From: Pseudomonas sp. Fl4BN1
GTDB taxonomy: Bacteria > Pseudomonadota > Gammaproteobacteria > Pseudomonadales > Pseudomonadaceae
Length of the DNA: 64,000 nucleotides
Assembly (NCBI RefSeq): GCF_009908285.1
Contig: NZ_JAAARM010000013.1
Span: 124,001-188,000, forward strand
Direction of reading: 5' to 3'
Shown here: one piece after another, positions 18,812 to 32,163 of the stretch
Numbering within the stretch: the stretch's first letter is position 1
Layout: each line of letters begins with the position of its first letter
Translations under genes and position numbers: made by a program
Notes under the pieces: generated by a model
The model's input: only the letters and a program-made list of their open reading frames with translations
What the model was told of the DNA's origin: nothing
Database searches by the model: none

Positions 18812-19867
18812 ATGACCGCGACTATGAAGCTCGGCCAGTTGGCCGAGTTCCTCGGCGCCACCTTACGTGGCGACGCGGAGAAGGAAATCACTGGGCTAGC
18901 CACCTTGCAGGAGGCTGGCCCAGCTCAGTTGAGCTTTTTGGCAAACCCTCAATACCGCAAGTATCTGCTGGATAACCAGGCCGGCGCGGTGCTGTTGAAG
19001 GCCGCCGATGCCGAGACCTATGCCGGTGATGCACTGGTGGTGGCTGACCCTTACTCGTCCTATGCACGGGTTTCCCATTTGTTCGACCCCAAGCCCAAGG
19101 CTGCGGCTGGCATCCATCCTTCCGCGGTGATTGCTGCTGATGCGTTGGTGGATCCTGCGGCGAGCATCGGTGCGTTCGCGGTGATCGAGAGTGGTGTGCG
19201 AATTGCGGCTGGGGTGACCATCGGTGCCCATTGTTTCATTGGCGCCCGCTGCGAAATCGGCGAAGGCGGTTGGCTGGCCCCGCGGGTAACGCTGTACCAC
19301 GATGTGCGCATCGGCAAGCGTGTGGTCATCCAGTCGGGGGCGGTGCTGGGCGGTGAAGGCTTCGGTTTCGCCAATGAGAAAGGCATCTGGCAGAAGATTG
19401 CGCAGATCGGCGGCGTGACCATCGGTGATGATGTGGAGATCGGGGTCAACACCGCGATCGACCGCGGTGCGCTGGCTGATACCCTCATTGGCAATGGCGT
19501 GAAGCTGGACAACCAGATTCAGATCGCTCACAACGTGCAGATCGGCGATCACACTGCCATGGCGGCTTGTGTGGGGATTTCCGGCAGTACCAAGATCGGC
19601 AAGCACTGTATGCTCGCCGGCGGTGTGGGCCTGGTGGGCCACATTGAGGTTTGTGACAACGTATTCCTCACCGGGATGACCATGGTGACCCACTCGATTA
19701 CCGAGCCGGGTGCCTACTCTTCCGGTACGGCCATGCAGCCTGCTGCCGAGTGGCGCAAAAGCGCGGCACGCATCCGCCAGCTCGATGATCTCGCGCGGCG
19801 TCTGCGTCAGTTGGAAAAGCGCGTTGGGGACGTGACCCCTGGCGGCAATGCTTCATCTGATGGCTGA
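18812..19867 (+). CDS. lpxD: UDP-3-O-(3-hydroxyacyl)glucosamine N-acyltransferase
   Basis: The third step of lipid A synthesis: N-acylation of UDP-3-O-acyl-glucosamine. It has 351 residues with an N-terminal uridine-binding domain (about 1-100), then left-handed beta-helix hexapeptide repeats (about 105-310), a catalytic His in DNQIQIAHNVQIGDHT, and a C-terminal helix. It starts 3 bp after skp. Confidence 0.97.
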   Translation: MTATMKLGQLAEFLGATLRGDAEKEITGLATLQEAGPAQLSFLANPQYRKYLLDNQAGAVLLKAADAETYAGDALVVADPYSSYARVSHLFDPKPKAAAGIHPSAVIAADALVDPAASIGAFAVIESGVRIAAGVTIGAHCFIGARCEIGEGGWLAPRVTLYHDVRIGKRVVIQSGAVLGGEGFGFANEKGIWQKIAQIGGVTIGDDVEIGVNTAIDRGALADTLIGNGVKLDNQIQIAHNVQIGDHTAMAACVGISGSTKIGKHCMLAGGVGLVGHIEVCDNVFLTGMTMVTHSITEPGAYSSGTAMQPAAEWRKSAARIRQLDDLARRLRQLEKRVGDVTPGGNASSDG

Positions 19868-19923
19868 TACCATTTCCATATCAAGTGTGCTCAGCCGCTA
19901 GACGGCCTCCTTGATTTGCTAGA

Positions 19924-19948
19924 GGAGCGTGCGTTAGTCGCACGCTCC
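19924..19948. repeat. Perfect 10-bp hairpin between lpxD and fabZ
   Basis: GGAGCGTGCG pairs exactly with CGCACGCTCC around a TTAGT loop. No U tract follows, so it is more likely an RNA-stability or attenuating hairpin, or a relic of a REP element, than a full terminator. Confidence 0.55.
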
Positions 19949-19976
19949 CACTCTTTACTACAGGCTTCCCCCCGAA

Positions 19977-20417
19977 ATGATGGACATCAACGAGATTCGC
20001 GAATACTTGCCTCACCGTTACCCTTTCCTGTTGGTGGATCGGGTAGTGGACCTGGATGTTGAGGGCAAGTGCATTCGTGCCTACAAAAATGTCAGCATCA
20101 ACGAGCCATTCTTCAATGGTCACTTCCCTGCGCATCCGATCATGCCGGGCGTATTGATCATCGAAGCCATGGCTCAGGCTGCGGGCATTCTCGGTTTCAA
20201 GATGCTCGACGTGAAGCCGGCCGATGGCACCCTCTACTACTTCGTCGGTTCCGACAAACTGCGTTTCCGCCAGCCGGTGCTGCCGGGCGACCAGTTGATC
20301 CTTGAAGCCAAGTTCATCAGCTGCAAGCGTCAGATCTGGAAGTTCGAGTGCCAGGCGTCGGTGGATGGCAAGCCAGTATGCTCCGCTGAAATTATCTGTG
20401 CGGAACGCAAACTGTGA
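19977..20417 (+). CDS. fabZ: 3-hydroxyacyl-[acyl-carrier-protein] dehydratase
   Basis: A hot-dog-fold dehydratase of fatty-acid elongation, 146 residues. The catalytic His lies in FNGHFPAHPIMPGVLIIEAM, with the Glu on the same helix. Two adjacent ATGs are possible starts (19977, 19980). It overlaps lpxA by 4 bp, balancing membrane lipid and lipid A synthesis. Confidence 0.97.
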   Translation: MMDINEIREYLPHRYPFLLVDRVVDLDVEGKCIRAYKNVSINEPFFNGHFPAHPIMPGVLIIEAMAQAAGILGFKMLDVKPADGTLYYFVGSDKLRFRQPVLPGDQLILEAKFISCKRQIWKFECQASVDGKPVCSAEIICAERKL

Positions 20418-21190
20418 GTTTGATTGACCCTCGCGCAATCATCGATCCGACGGCCGTTCTGGCCGACGGCGTTGAGGTTGGCCCGTGGTCGATCATTGGT
20501 GCCGGTGTGGAAATCGGCGAGGGCACCGTGATCGGGCCCCACGTGATTCTCAGAGGCCCCACCCGGATTGGGAAGCACAACCGCATCTACCAGTTTTCTT
20601 CGGTAGGTGAGGACACCCCTGATCTGAAGTACAAGGGCGAGGAAACCCGCCTGGTGATCGGTGACCACAATGTGATCCGCGAAGGCGTGACCATTCACCG
20701 TGGCACCGTCCAGGATCGTTCCGAAACCACGCTGGGCGACCATAACTTGATCATGGCCTATGCCCATATCGGCCATGACAGCGTTATTGGTAACCACTGC
20801 ATTCTGGTTAACAACACGGCGTTGGCTGGCCATGTGCATGTGGATGACTGGGCGATTCTCTCCGGTTTTACCCTGGTGCATCAGTATTGCCATATTGGCG
20901 CTCACAGCTTTTCCGGCATGGGCACGGCTATCGGCAAGGATGTGCCTGCATTCGTCACGGTGTTCGGCAATCCTGCTGAGGCCCGCAGCATGAACTTTGA
21001 AGGCATGCGTCGTCGTGGTTTCAGCGAAGATGCGCTCCATGCACTACGGCGCGCCTACAAGGTGGTTTACCGCCAGGGGCTGACGGTGGATCAAGCCTTG
21101 GCCGAACTGGCCGAGCCGGCTGCACAGTTTTCCGAAGTCGCGATATTTCGTGACTCGATCCAGTCTTCGACTCGCGGCATCACCCGTTAA
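20414..21190 (+). CDS. lpxA: UDP-N-acetylglucosamine acyltransferase
   Basis: The first step of lipid A synthesis, transferring a 3-hydroxyacyl chain from ACP to UDP-GlcNAc. It has 258 residues from a GTG that overlaps the fabZ stop. The N-terminal beta-helix of hexapeptide repeats contains the catalytic His near residue 121 (LIMAYAHIGHDSVIGNH), and the C-terminal domain is helical. lpxB follows after 2 bp. Confidence 0.97.
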   Translation: MSLIDPRAIIDPTAVLADGVEVGPWSIIGAGVEIGEGTVIGPHVILRGPTRIGKHNRIYQFSSVGEDTPDLKYKGEETRLVIGDHNVIREGVTIHRGTVQDRSETTLGDHNLIMAYAHIGHDSVIGNHCILVNNTALAGHVHVDDWAILSGFTLVHQYCHIGAHSFSGMGTAIGKDVPAFVTVFGNPAEARSMNFEGMRRRGFSEDALHALRRAYKVVYRQGLTVDQALAELAEPAAQFSEVAIFRDSIQSSTRGITR

Positions 21191-21192
21191 TC

Positions 21193-22326
21193 ATGAACAC
21201 TCTGTGTATTGCGCTGGTGGCTGGCGAAGCCTCCGGCGATATTCTCGGCGCCGGTTTGATGCGCGCGCTCAAGGCTCAGCACCCGGCTGTCAAATTCATT
21301 GGGGTCGGCGGTCCGTTGATGGAGGCCGAAGGCCTGAAATCCTACTTCCCGATGGAGCGCCTGGCGGTCATGGGCTTGGTGGAAGTGCTTGGACGCTTGC
21401 GTGAGCTATTGGCTCGCCGCAAGAAGCTGGTCCAGACCCTGATCGCTGAAAAGCCGGATGTATTCATCGGTATCGATGCTCCTGATTTCACCCTGAACAT
21501 TGAGCTCAAGCTGCGCCAGGCCGGCATCAAGACGGTGCATTACGTCAGTCCTTCCGTCTGGGCCTGGCGGCAGAAGCGTGTGCTGAAGATTCGCGAAGGC
21601 TGCGACCTGATGCTGACTCTGTTTCCCTTCGAGGCGAAGTTCTACGAAGAGAAAGGCGTTCCGGTGAAGTTCGTTGGCCATTCCCTGGCCGATGCTATTC
21701 CGCTGCAAGCCGATCGGGCGGCAGCGCGTGCAGAGTTGGGCTTGCCCGAGGGGCCGCTGGTGGCCTTGATGCCTGGCAGCCGAGGCGGTGAAGTAGGGCG
21801 CCTGGGCGGCTTGTTCCTCGATGCTGCTCAGCGCTTACGGGCCATGCGTCCTGGCGTGCGCTTCATCATGCCGTGCGCCAGTCCGGAGCGACGCGTCCAG
21901 TTGGAAGAGCTGCTGGCCAGTCGTGATTTGCCGCTGACCTTGCTCGATGGTCAGTCGCACAAGGCTCTGGCCGCCTGTGACGCGGTGTTGATCGCCTCTG
22001 GCACCGCGACCCTGGAAGCCTTGCTCTACAAGCGACCGATGGTGGTGGCTTACCGCCTGGCGCCGCTGACCTTCTGGATTCTCAAGCGCATGGTCAAGAG
22101 CCCTTATATTTCCTTGCCGAACTTGTTGGCTCAGCGTTTGCTGGTGCCCGAGTTGCTGCAGGATGACGCTACCGCAGAGGCTTTGGCTCAGACCTTGTCA
22201 CCGCTGATCGAAGGTGGTGAAGAGCAGACCCGCGGTTTTGACCAGATCCATCGAACCTTGCGTCGTGATGCGTCCAACCAAGCGGCGCGAGCGGTACTTG
22301 AACTGATCGGAACCCACAGTGAGTAA
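21193..22326 (+). CDS. lpxB: Lipid-A-disaccharide synthase
   Basis: A GT19 glycosyltransferase that condenses UDP-diacylglucosamine with lipid X, 377 residues. Signatures: N-terminal VAGEASGDILGAGLM, HYVSPSVWAWRQKR, LMPGSRGGEV and SGTATLEALLYKRPMVVAYR. The stop overlaps the GTG start proposed for rnhB by 8 bp. Confidence 0.97.
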   Translation: MNTLCIALVAGEASGDILGAGLMRALKAQHPAVKFIGVGGPLMEAEGLKSYFPMERLAVMGLVEVLGRLRELLARRKKLVQTLIAEKPDVFIGIDAPDFTLNIELKLRQAGIKTVHYVSPSVWAWRQKRVLKIREGCDLMLTLFPFEAKFYEEKGVPVKFVGHSLADAIPLQADRAAARAELGLPEGPLVALMPGSRGGEVGRLGGLFLDAAQRLRAMRPGVRFIMPCASPERRVQLEELLASRDLPLTLLDGQSHKALAACDAVLIASGTATLEALLYKRPMVVAYRLAPLTFWILKRMVKSPYISLPNLLAQRLLVPELLQDDATAEALAQTLSPLIEGGEEQTRGFDQIHRTLRRDASNQAARAVLELIGTHSE

Positions 22327-22966
22327 CTCGAAGATGCAGATGGGCCTGGATTTCTCTTTGGTGGCGGATGCCGAAGACCTGGTGGCCGGTGTCGACGAAG
22401 TCGGCCGCGGGCCCTTGTGTGGCGCGGTGGTCACTGCGGCGGTGATTCTCGATCCGAATCGGCCGATTCTCGGCCTCAACGACTCGAAGAAACTCACCGA
22501 GGCCCGTCGTGAGAAGCTGTTCGACGAGATCTGCGAAAAAGCCTTGAGCTGGTGCATTGCCCGGGCCGAAGTCGAAGAGATTGATGAGCTGAACATTCTC
22601 CACGCCACCATGTTGGCCATGCAGCGCGCGGTGGAAGGCCTGAGCGTGACCCCGAAGTTGGCAATGATCGATGGCAACCGTTGTCCGAAGCTGGCGATGC
22701 CGGCAGAAGCGGTAGTCAAGGGTGATAGCAAGGTTCCGGCGATTGCCGCCGCATCGATTCTGGCCAAGGTCAGTCGTGACCGTGAAATGGCCGCGTTCGA
22801 GTTGATTTACCCGGGCTACGGCATTGGCGGTCACAAAGGCTACCCAACTCCGGTGCACCTGGAGGCCCTGGCACGGTTGGGGCCGACGCCAATTCACCGG
22901 CGTTCCTTTGCCCCTGTGCGTCAAGCCTACGAAGTGCGTGAGGCGCAGGGCGAGATTCAGTCCTGA
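22319..22966 (+). CDS. rnhB: Ribonuclease HII
   Basis: Removes ribonucleotides from DNA/RNA hybrids. It has 215 residues from the GTG at 22319; the ATG at 22334 (210 residues) is an equally plausible start. Catalytic acidic residues lie in VAGVDEVGRGPLCG and AMIDGNRCPKL, and the family motif AAASILAKVSRDREM is present. It lies between lpxB and dnaE as in relatives. Confidence 0.95.
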   Translation: MSNSKMQMGLDFSLVADAEDLVAGVDEVGRGPLCGAVVTAAVILDPNRPILGLNDSKKLTEARREKLFDEICEKALSWCIARAEVEEIDELNILHATMLAMQRAVEGLSVTPKLAMIDGNRCPKLAMPAEAVVKGDSKVPAIAAASILAKVSRDREMAAFELIYPGYGIGGHKGYPTPVHLEALARLGPTPIHRRSFAPVRQAYEVREAQGEIQS

Positions 22967-23176
22967 GGCTGATGTTTTAGTTAAGGCCCGGTACAATCCG
23001 GCTGCTTTAAAGACTGAAGAGTGACGGTAAGACAAGGCGAGCGATGGCGATAAAGTGCAGTTGATGTCAGTCAATGAGCATTTCTAGCTGTTGTTCAACG
23101 ATGTTTACCGAGCTCGCTGCCTTTAAATCGCCTGATTTCCGGGCCTTGTTGTTTTCGCGCTTATTACAGGATCACT

Positions 23177-26698
<3,522 letters not shown>

Positions 26699-26837
26699 CG
26701 GTGAGGTGCCATCATTGCGCCTCATCGCCACTTGAATTTTTAATCTCGACCTCAACGCGTCCGTCCCTTAAGGTAGGGCGCGAATAGACAACCGGCCGGC
26801 CCAAGCCCCCTTGGACGTCGAGCCCAGACGGACGCCT

Positions 26838-27785
26838 ATGAACCCGAATTTTCTTGATTTCGAACAGCCGATCGCCGACCTGCAAGCCAAGATCGAAGAG
26901 TTGCGCTTGGTCGGTAATGACAATTCGCTGAATATCGGCGATGAGATTTCCCGCCTGCAGGACAAGAGCAATACCCTGACCGAGGACATCTTCGGCAAGC
27001 TCACCAGCTGGCAGATCGCACGTCTGGCGCGGCACCCGCGTCGTCCGTACACCCTGGACTACATCCAGCACATCTTTACCGAGTTCGACGAGCTGCACGG
27101 CGATCGCCACTTCTCCGACGACGCCGCGATTGTCGGCGGGATTGCGCGCCTGGACGAGCAGCCGGTGATGATCATCGGTCACCAGAAAGGCCGTGAAGTG
27201 CGCGAGAAGGTCCGCCGCAACTTCGGCATGCCGCGTCCGGAAGGCTACCGCAAGGCCTGCCGCCTGATGGAAATGGCCGAACGCTTCAAGATGCCGATCC
27301 TGACCTTTATCGACACCCCGGGCGCCTATCCAGGCATCGACGCAGAAGAGCGCAACCAGAGCGAGGCGATTGCCTGGAACCTGCGGGTCATGTCGCGTCT
27401 GAAGACCCCTATCATCGCCACCGTGATCGGTGAGGGTGGTTCCGGCGGCGCGTTGGCCATCGGTGTCTGCGACCAGTTGAACATGCTGCAGTACTCCACC
27501 TACGCGGTGATCTCGCCGGAAGGCTGTGCCTCTATCCTGTGGAAAACCTCGGAAAAGGCCCCAGACGCGGCTGAAGCGATGGGCATTACTGCTGAGCGCC
27601 TGAAGGGCCTGGGGATTGTCGACAAGGTGATCGGTGAGCCGCTGGGCGGCGCCCATCGCGATCCAGCCACTGCTGCCGCGTCAATCCGTGCCGAACTCAG
27701 CTCGCAACTGGCGATGCTCAAGGAGATGGATAACGACACGTTGCTGGCTCGTCGTTATGACCGTCTAATGAGCTACGGTCTCTGA
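26838..27785 (+). CDS. accA: Acetyl-CoA carboxylase carboxyltransferase subunit alpha
   Basis: Transfers CO2 from carboxybiotin to acetyl-CoA to make malonyl-CoA, with AccD. It has 315 residues from the ATG at 26838 (MNPNFLDFEQPIADLQAKIE). The crotonase-like core is recognised by RDPFHFSDDAAI-type and TFIDTPGAYPGIDAEERNQS sequences and EGGSGGALAIGV. It lies between dnaE and tilS, the usual order. Confidence 0.97.
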   Translation: MNPNFLDFEQPIADLQAKIEELRLVGNDNSLNIGDEISRLQDKSNTLTEDIFGKLTSWQIARLARHPRRPYTLDYIQHIFTEFDELHGDRHFSDDAAIVGGIARLDEQPVMIIGHQKGREVREKVRRNFGMPRPEGYRKACRLMEMAERFKMPILTFIDTPGAYPGIDAEERNQSEAIAWNLRVMSRLKTPIIATVIGEGGSGGALAIGVCDQLNMLQYSTYAVISPEGCASILWKTSEKAPDAAEAMGITAERLKGLGIVDKVIGEPLGGAHRDPATAAASIRAELSSQLAMLKEMDNDTLLARRYDRLMSYGL

Positions 27786-27803
27786 TCGACCGTCGTTCTC
27801 CCT

Positions 27804-27921
27804 TGTAGGAGTCGCCGGGCGGCGCTCCGTTTGCTAGCGACCCTGGCGCTGTTGATCGATCCGATTACGGCGCCATCCTTTATCGTGGGCAAGCGCAACA
27901 CCGCCTAGCCGCTCCTATAGG
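27804..27921. repeat. Degenerate REP-like sequence in accA-tilS gap
   Basis: TGTAGGAGTCGCCGGGCGGC near 27804 and GCCGCTCCTATAG near 27908 resemble opposite ends of a decayed Pseudomonas REP doublet. The match is imperfect, so this is a tentative call. The 149-bp gap shows nothing else. Confidence 0.35.
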
Positions 27922-27934
27922 TCTTGATCGGTTG

Positions 27935-29251
27935 ATGAACCTTCTCTCTGCCAAATTGCTGCAAAACCTGGCGCCCTGGCGTGAAGCCTCGACCTGGCGC
28001 ATCGCTTTCTCCGGTGGCCTGGATTCCACCGTTCTGCTGCACCTCCTTGCCAATCTGGCGCAACAACACTCCCTTCCGACTCTGACAGCTGTGCATGTCC
28101 ATCACGGACTGCAAGCGGCTGCGGATGCCTGGCCGACCCATTGTCAGGTGTTCTGTGATGCCTTGGGTGTCCCTTTGCAGGTGGTTCATGTCCAAGTGCA
28201 AGCTGGTGCCAGCCTGGAGCGCGCTGCCCGAGATGCGCGCTATGGCGCCTTCGAGCGCGTGATTGGCGTCAATGAAGTGCTGCTGACGGCGCAGCATCGC
28301 GACGACCAGGCTGAAACCCTGTTGTTTCGTCTGTTGCGCGGTGCCGGGGTCAGAGGATTATCAGCGATGCCGGAAACCCGGCCTTTGGGAAGGGGACATC
28401 TGCTGCGGCCTTTGCTGGACGTGTCTCGCGCCGATCTTGAGAGCTATGCCGCGGAGCATCGGCTGAGTTGGGTCGAGGACCCTTCCAACGCGGATCATCA
28501 GTACTCGCGCAATTACCTGCGGCATCAGGTCATGCCGTCGTTGATTGCTCGCTGGCCCCAGGCGGCGGCGAGCATGAGTCGTAGTGCTGCGCATCTCAGT
28601 GAGGCGAAGGGCTTGCTCGATGAACTGGCGTTGTTGGATCTGGCGGTTGCTGAGAGTTCGAGCAACTTCCCCTGGTTGGGCCTGCCTTCACTGGCTTTCG
28701 CACCCTTGCAGCAGTTGTCCCCGGCACGCCAGCGCAATGCCTTGAGCCACTGGTTGAGCAGGTTTACTCGCTTGCCGGATACCGATCATTGGCTGGGTTG
28801 GGAGAACCTGCGCGATGCGGGAGGCGAGGGACGGCCGCTTTGGCGTTTGGCCGATGGCGAGTTGCACCGTGCTGCAGGGCGTATCTGGTGGTTGTCCGGC
28901 GTTTGGCTGCAGTCGGTCGGGGAGGGCGTCGAATGGAGCGATCCGCAGAGTCCGTTGCAATTGCCGGGTAATGGCCGGGTTGCCTTCAGTGGCCCGGCAC
29001 CGAGCGGGCCGTTGCATATTCGTTACCGCCAGGGCGGTGAAATCATGCAGGTAGCTGGGCGCGGCCATCGTGACTTGAAGCGTCTGCTCAACGAAACCGG
29101 GCTGCCGAGCTTTGCCCGTGGCAGATTGCCGCTGCTGTATCAGAATGACCGGCTGCTGGCGCTGGCGAACCTGCCAGCACTTGGTGCAAACCCCCGGGGA
29201 GGCTGGCAATTGCACTGGGTGCCACCGACCAGCGATCAAGGTTTGAGCTGA
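27935..29251 (+). CDS. tilS: tRNA(Ile)-lysidine synthase
   Basis: Converts C34 of the CAU-anticodon tRNA-Ile to lysidine so that AUA is read correctly. It has 438 residues from the ATG at 27935. The ATP-binding PP-loop SGGLDSTVLLHLL is at residues 27-39, with HHGLQAAADAW, QHRDDQAETLLFRLLRG and SNADHQYSRNYLRH following. A C-terminal TilS domain is present. It is more variable than its neighbours, as expected for the family. Confidence 0.96.
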   Translation: MNLLSAKLLQNLAPWREASTWRIAFSGGLDSTVLLHLLANLAQQHSLPTLTAVHVHHGLQAAADAWPTHCQVFCDALGVPLQVVHVQVQAGASLERAARDARYGAFERVIGVNEVLLTAQHRDDQAETLLFRLLRGAGVRGLSAMPETRPLGRGHLLRPLLDVSRADLESYAAEHRLSWVEDPSNADHQYSRNYLRHQVMPSLIARWPQAAASMSRSAAHLSEAKGLLDELALLDLAVAESSSNFPWLGLPSLAFAPLQQLSPARQRNALSHWLSRFTRLPDTDHWLGWENLRDAGGEGRPLWRLADGELHRAAGRIWWLSGVWLQSVGEGVEWSDPQSPLQLPGNGRVAFSGPAPSGPLHIRYRQGGEIMQVAGRGHRDLKRLLNETGLPSFARGRLPLLYQNDRLLALANLPALGANPRGGWQLHWVPPTSDQGLS

Positions 29252-29525
29252 AAGGGGCTTTCCGGTAGACTACGCTCCCTTCTTGATACAACTTCTGTGG
29301 ATTCGCCTGAATTGCAGGAGTTGCCGATTACCAAGCAGTCTTTGCTGGGCGATTCCAAAAAATGTGTAGCGAGCAACGTACCGGTGTTATTGCACCCGGT
29401 CTGTCACAACGCGGCGGTTTTTTTGAAAGGTGCACTGTGATTAATGCAGGTGATCGGGGGCTTCGGCCTTCCTTCGCTTTCCCCGGCGGCACTGACCGCT
29501 TTAACGCAGACTTCTAGGGTTTTTC
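29252..29525. other. tilS-pyrG intergenic region
   Basis: This gap of 274 bp probably carries the pyrG promoter. An imperfect hairpin (ACCGGTG near 29379 with CACCCGGT near 29393) precedes a seven-T run near 29418, suggesting a weak terminator or attenuator. No convincing small gene was seen. Confidence 0.4.
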
Positions 29526-31157
29526 ATGACGCGCTACATATTCGTCACGGGCGGTGTTGTTTCTTCATTGGGGAAAGGCATTGCCTCCGCTTCATTGGCG
29601 GCCATCCTGGAGGCGCGGGGACTTAAGGTCACCATGCTCAAGCTGGACCCGTACATCAACGTCGACCCGGGCACCATGAGCCCGTTCCAGCACGGTGAAG
29701 TGTTCGTCACCCACGACGGCGCCGAGACCGACCTGGACCTGGGCCACTACGAGCGGTTCATCCGCACGACCATGACCCAGAACAACAACTTCACCACCGG
29801 CCGTGTCTACGAGCACGTGCTGCGCAAAGAGCGCCGTGGTGACTACCTGGGTGCAACCATCCAGGTGATTCCGCACATCACCGACGAAATCAAGCGCCGC
29901 ATCATCAAGGGTGCCGGCGACGCTGACGTGGCAATGGTCGAAATCGGTGGCACCGTGGGTGACATCGAATCGCAACCGTTCCTGGAAGCTATCCGCCAAC
30001 TGCGCTTCGAAGTCGGCGCCAAGCGCGCGATGCTGATGCACCTGACCCTGGTTCCGTACATCGCTACCGCTGGCGAGACCAAAACCAAGCCAACCCAGCA
30101 CTCGGTCAAGGAACTGCGCTCCATCGGCCTGCAACCGGACGTGCTGGTATGTCGCTCCGACCATCCGATCGACATCTCTTCGCGTCGCAAGATCGCGCAA
30201 TTCACCAACGTTGAAGAGCGTGCGGTGATCGCCCTGGAAGACGCTGACACCATCTACAAGATTCCGGGCATTCTGCACTCCCAGGGCCTGGATGATTTTG
30301 TTGTCGAGCGTTTCGGCCTGCAATGCACCGGTGCCGATCTGTCCGAGTGGGAAGCTGTGGTCGATGCCAAGCTGAACCCGGAACACGAAGTCACCATCGC
30401 CATGGTCGGCAAGTACATGGAGCTGCTAGACGCCTACAAGTCGCTGATTGAAGCGATGAGTCACGCTGGCATCAGCAATCGCACCAAGGTCAACCTGCGC
30501 TACATCGATTCCGAAGATATCGAAAACCAAGGTACCGCGCTGCTGGAAGGTGTCGATGCGATCCTGGTTCCAGGTGGCTTCGGTCTGCGTGGCGTGGAAG
30601 GCAAGATCACTGCCGTGCAATACGCTCGCGAAAACAAGGTGCCGTACCTGGGGATCTGCCTGGGCATGCAAGTGGCGGTCATCGAGTTCGCTCGTAACGT
30701 CATGGGTTGGAAAGATGCCAACTCCACCGAGTTCGATCGCGCTAGCGGCCACCCGGTCGTGGGCCTGATCACCGAGTGGGAAGACGCTACCGGTGCTGTC
30801 GAGACCCGCACCGAAACTTCCGATCTGGGCGGTACCATGCGTCTGGGCGCTCAGGATTGCCTATTGGAGCCGGGCTCCAAGGTGCACGATTGCTACGCCA
30901 AGGACGTGATCGTCGAGCGTCACCGTCACCGCTACGAAGTGAACAACAAGCTGCTGCCGCAACTGGTTGACGCCGGCCTGAAAATCTCCGGTCGTTCCGG
31001 CGATGGCGCGCTGGTCGAAGTGGTCGAGGCTCAGGATCATCCTTGGTTCGTCGCGTGCCAGTTCCACCCTGAGTTCACCTCGACGCCACGTGACGGTCAC
31101 CCACTGTTCAGCGGTTTCGTCAAAGCAGCATTGGCTCAACACCAGAAGAAGGCTTGA
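29526..31157 (+). CDS. pyrG: CTP synthase
   Basis: Makes CTP from UTP, ATP and glutamine. It has 543 residues with an N-terminal synthase domain (about 1-270; YIFVTGGVVSSLGKGI P-loop) and a C-terminal class I glutamine amidotransferase. The catalytic Cys lies in YLGICLGMQ (about residue 379) and the His/Glu pair in CQFHPEFTS. kdsA begins 5 bp after its stop. Confidence 0.98.
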   Translation: MTRYIFVTGGVVSSLGKGIASASLAAILEARGLKVTMLKLDPYINVDPGTMSPFQHGEVFVTHDGAETDLDLGHYERFIRTTMTQNNNFTTGRVYEHVLRKERRGDYLGATIQVIPHITDEIKRRIIKGAGDADVAMVEIGGTVGDIESQPFLEAIRQLRFEVGAKRAMLMHLTLVPYIATAGETKTKPTQHSVKELRSIGLQPDVLVCRSDHPIDISSRRKIAQFTNVEERAVIALEDADTIYKIPGILHSQGLDDFVVERFGLQCTGADLSEWEAVVDAKLNPEHEVTIAMVGKYMELLDAYKSLIEAMSHAGISNRTKVNLRYIDSEDIENQGTALLEGVDAILVPGGFGLRGVEGKITAVQYARENKVPYLGICLGMQVAVIEFARNVMGWKDANSTEFDRASGHPVVGLITEWEDATGAVETRTETSDLGGTMRLGAQDCLLEPGSKVHDCYAKDVIVERHRHRYEVNNKLLPQLVDAGLKISGRSGDGALVEVVEAQDHPWFVACQFHPEFTSTPRDGHPLFSGFVKAALAQHQKKA

Positions 31158-31162
31158 ACCTG

Positions 31163-32008
31163 ATGGCGCAGAAGATCATCCGCGTAGGCAACATCGAGAT
31201 CGCCAACGACAAACCGATGGTGCTGTTCGGCGGCATGAACGTGCTGGAAAGCCGCGACATGGCGATGCAGGTCTGTGAAGAATACGTACGGGTTACCGAG
31301 AAACTCGGTATTCCCTACGTGTTCAAGGCCAGTTTCGATAAGGCCAACCGCTCGTCGGTGACCTCATACCGTGGCCCGGGCCTGGAAGAGGGCATGCGGA
31401 TTTTCGAAGACGTGAAGCAGGCCTTTGGCGTGCCGATCATCACCGACGTCCACGAACCGGCCCAGGCCGCCGTGGTCGCCGAAGTCTGCGACATCATCCA
31501 GCTGCCGGCCTTCCTTTCGCGGCAGACCGACCTGGTGGTGGCCATGGCCAAGACCGGTGCGGTGATCAACATCAAGAAAGCCCAGTTCCTCGCGCCCCAG
31601 GAAATGCAGCACATCCTGAGCAAGTGCGAAGAAGCCGGCAACGATCAGTTGATCCTTTGCGAGCGCGGTTCCAGCTTTGGCTACAACAACCTGGTGGTGG
31701 ACATGCTCGGCTTCGGCATCATGAAGCAGTTCGAATACCCGGTATTCTTCGACGTCACTCACGCCCTGCAAATGCCGGGTGGTCGTGCCGATTCGGCCGG
31801 CGGTCGCAGGGCTCAGGTCACCGACCTGGCCAAGGCCGGCATGAGCCAGTCCCTGGCAGGCCTGTTCCTTGAAGCCCACCCGGATCCGGACAACGCCAAG
31901 TGCGACGGTCCCTGCGCCCTGCGCCTGGACAAGCTCGAGCCGTTCCTGGCCCAACTCAAGGCCCTGGACGAGCTGGTCAAGAGTTTTCCGACGGTAGAAA
32001 CCGCGTAA
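31163..32008 (+). CDS. kdsA: 3-deoxy-8-phosphooctulonate (KDO-8-P) synthase
   Basis: Condenses PEP with arabinose 5-phosphate to make KDO-8-P for the LPS inner core. It has 281 residues from the ATG at 31163 (MAQKIIRVGNIEIANDKPM), the standard length. Motifs: FKASFDKANRSS, IITDVHEPAQ and LCERGSSFGYNNLVVDM; the metal-dependence class was not determined. It lies between pyrG and eno, as commonly seen. Confidence 0.97.
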   Translation: MAQKIIRVGNIEIANDKPMVLFGGMNVLESRDMAMQVCEEYVRVTEKLGIPYVFKASFDKANRSSVTSYRGPGLEEGMRIFEDVKQAFGVPIITDVHEPAQAAVVAEVCDIIQLPAFLSRQTDLVVAMAKTGAVINIKKAQFLAPQEMQHILSKCEEAGNDQLILCERGSSFGYNNLVVDMLGFGIMKQFEYPVFFDVTHALQMPGGRADSAGGRRAQVTDLAKAGMSQSLAGLFLEAHPDPDNAKCDGPCALRLDKLEPFLAQLKALDELVKSFPTVETA

Positions 32009-32043
32009 AACCGATTTCTCCGGTAAAGTACCGCACGATTATT

Positions 32044-32065
32044 GCTCAGGCCCCCGGGCCTGAGC
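32044..32065. repeat. GC-rich hairpin between kdsA and eno
   Basis: GCTCAGGCCC and GGGCCTGAGC are exact complements with a 2-base gap. Only a weak T-rich tail (CTTATTG) follows, so it is a possible leaky terminator at the end of the pyrG-kdsA unit. Confidence 0.5.
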
Positions 32066-32163
32066 CTTATTGTCTGCAAGACTGCCCACTTTCCCCGCCT
32101 TGCCGACGGTAAAAGATTTCCTACAGCTGCGTCGTTTTCGTCAACTTTGGAGTGTTTACAACA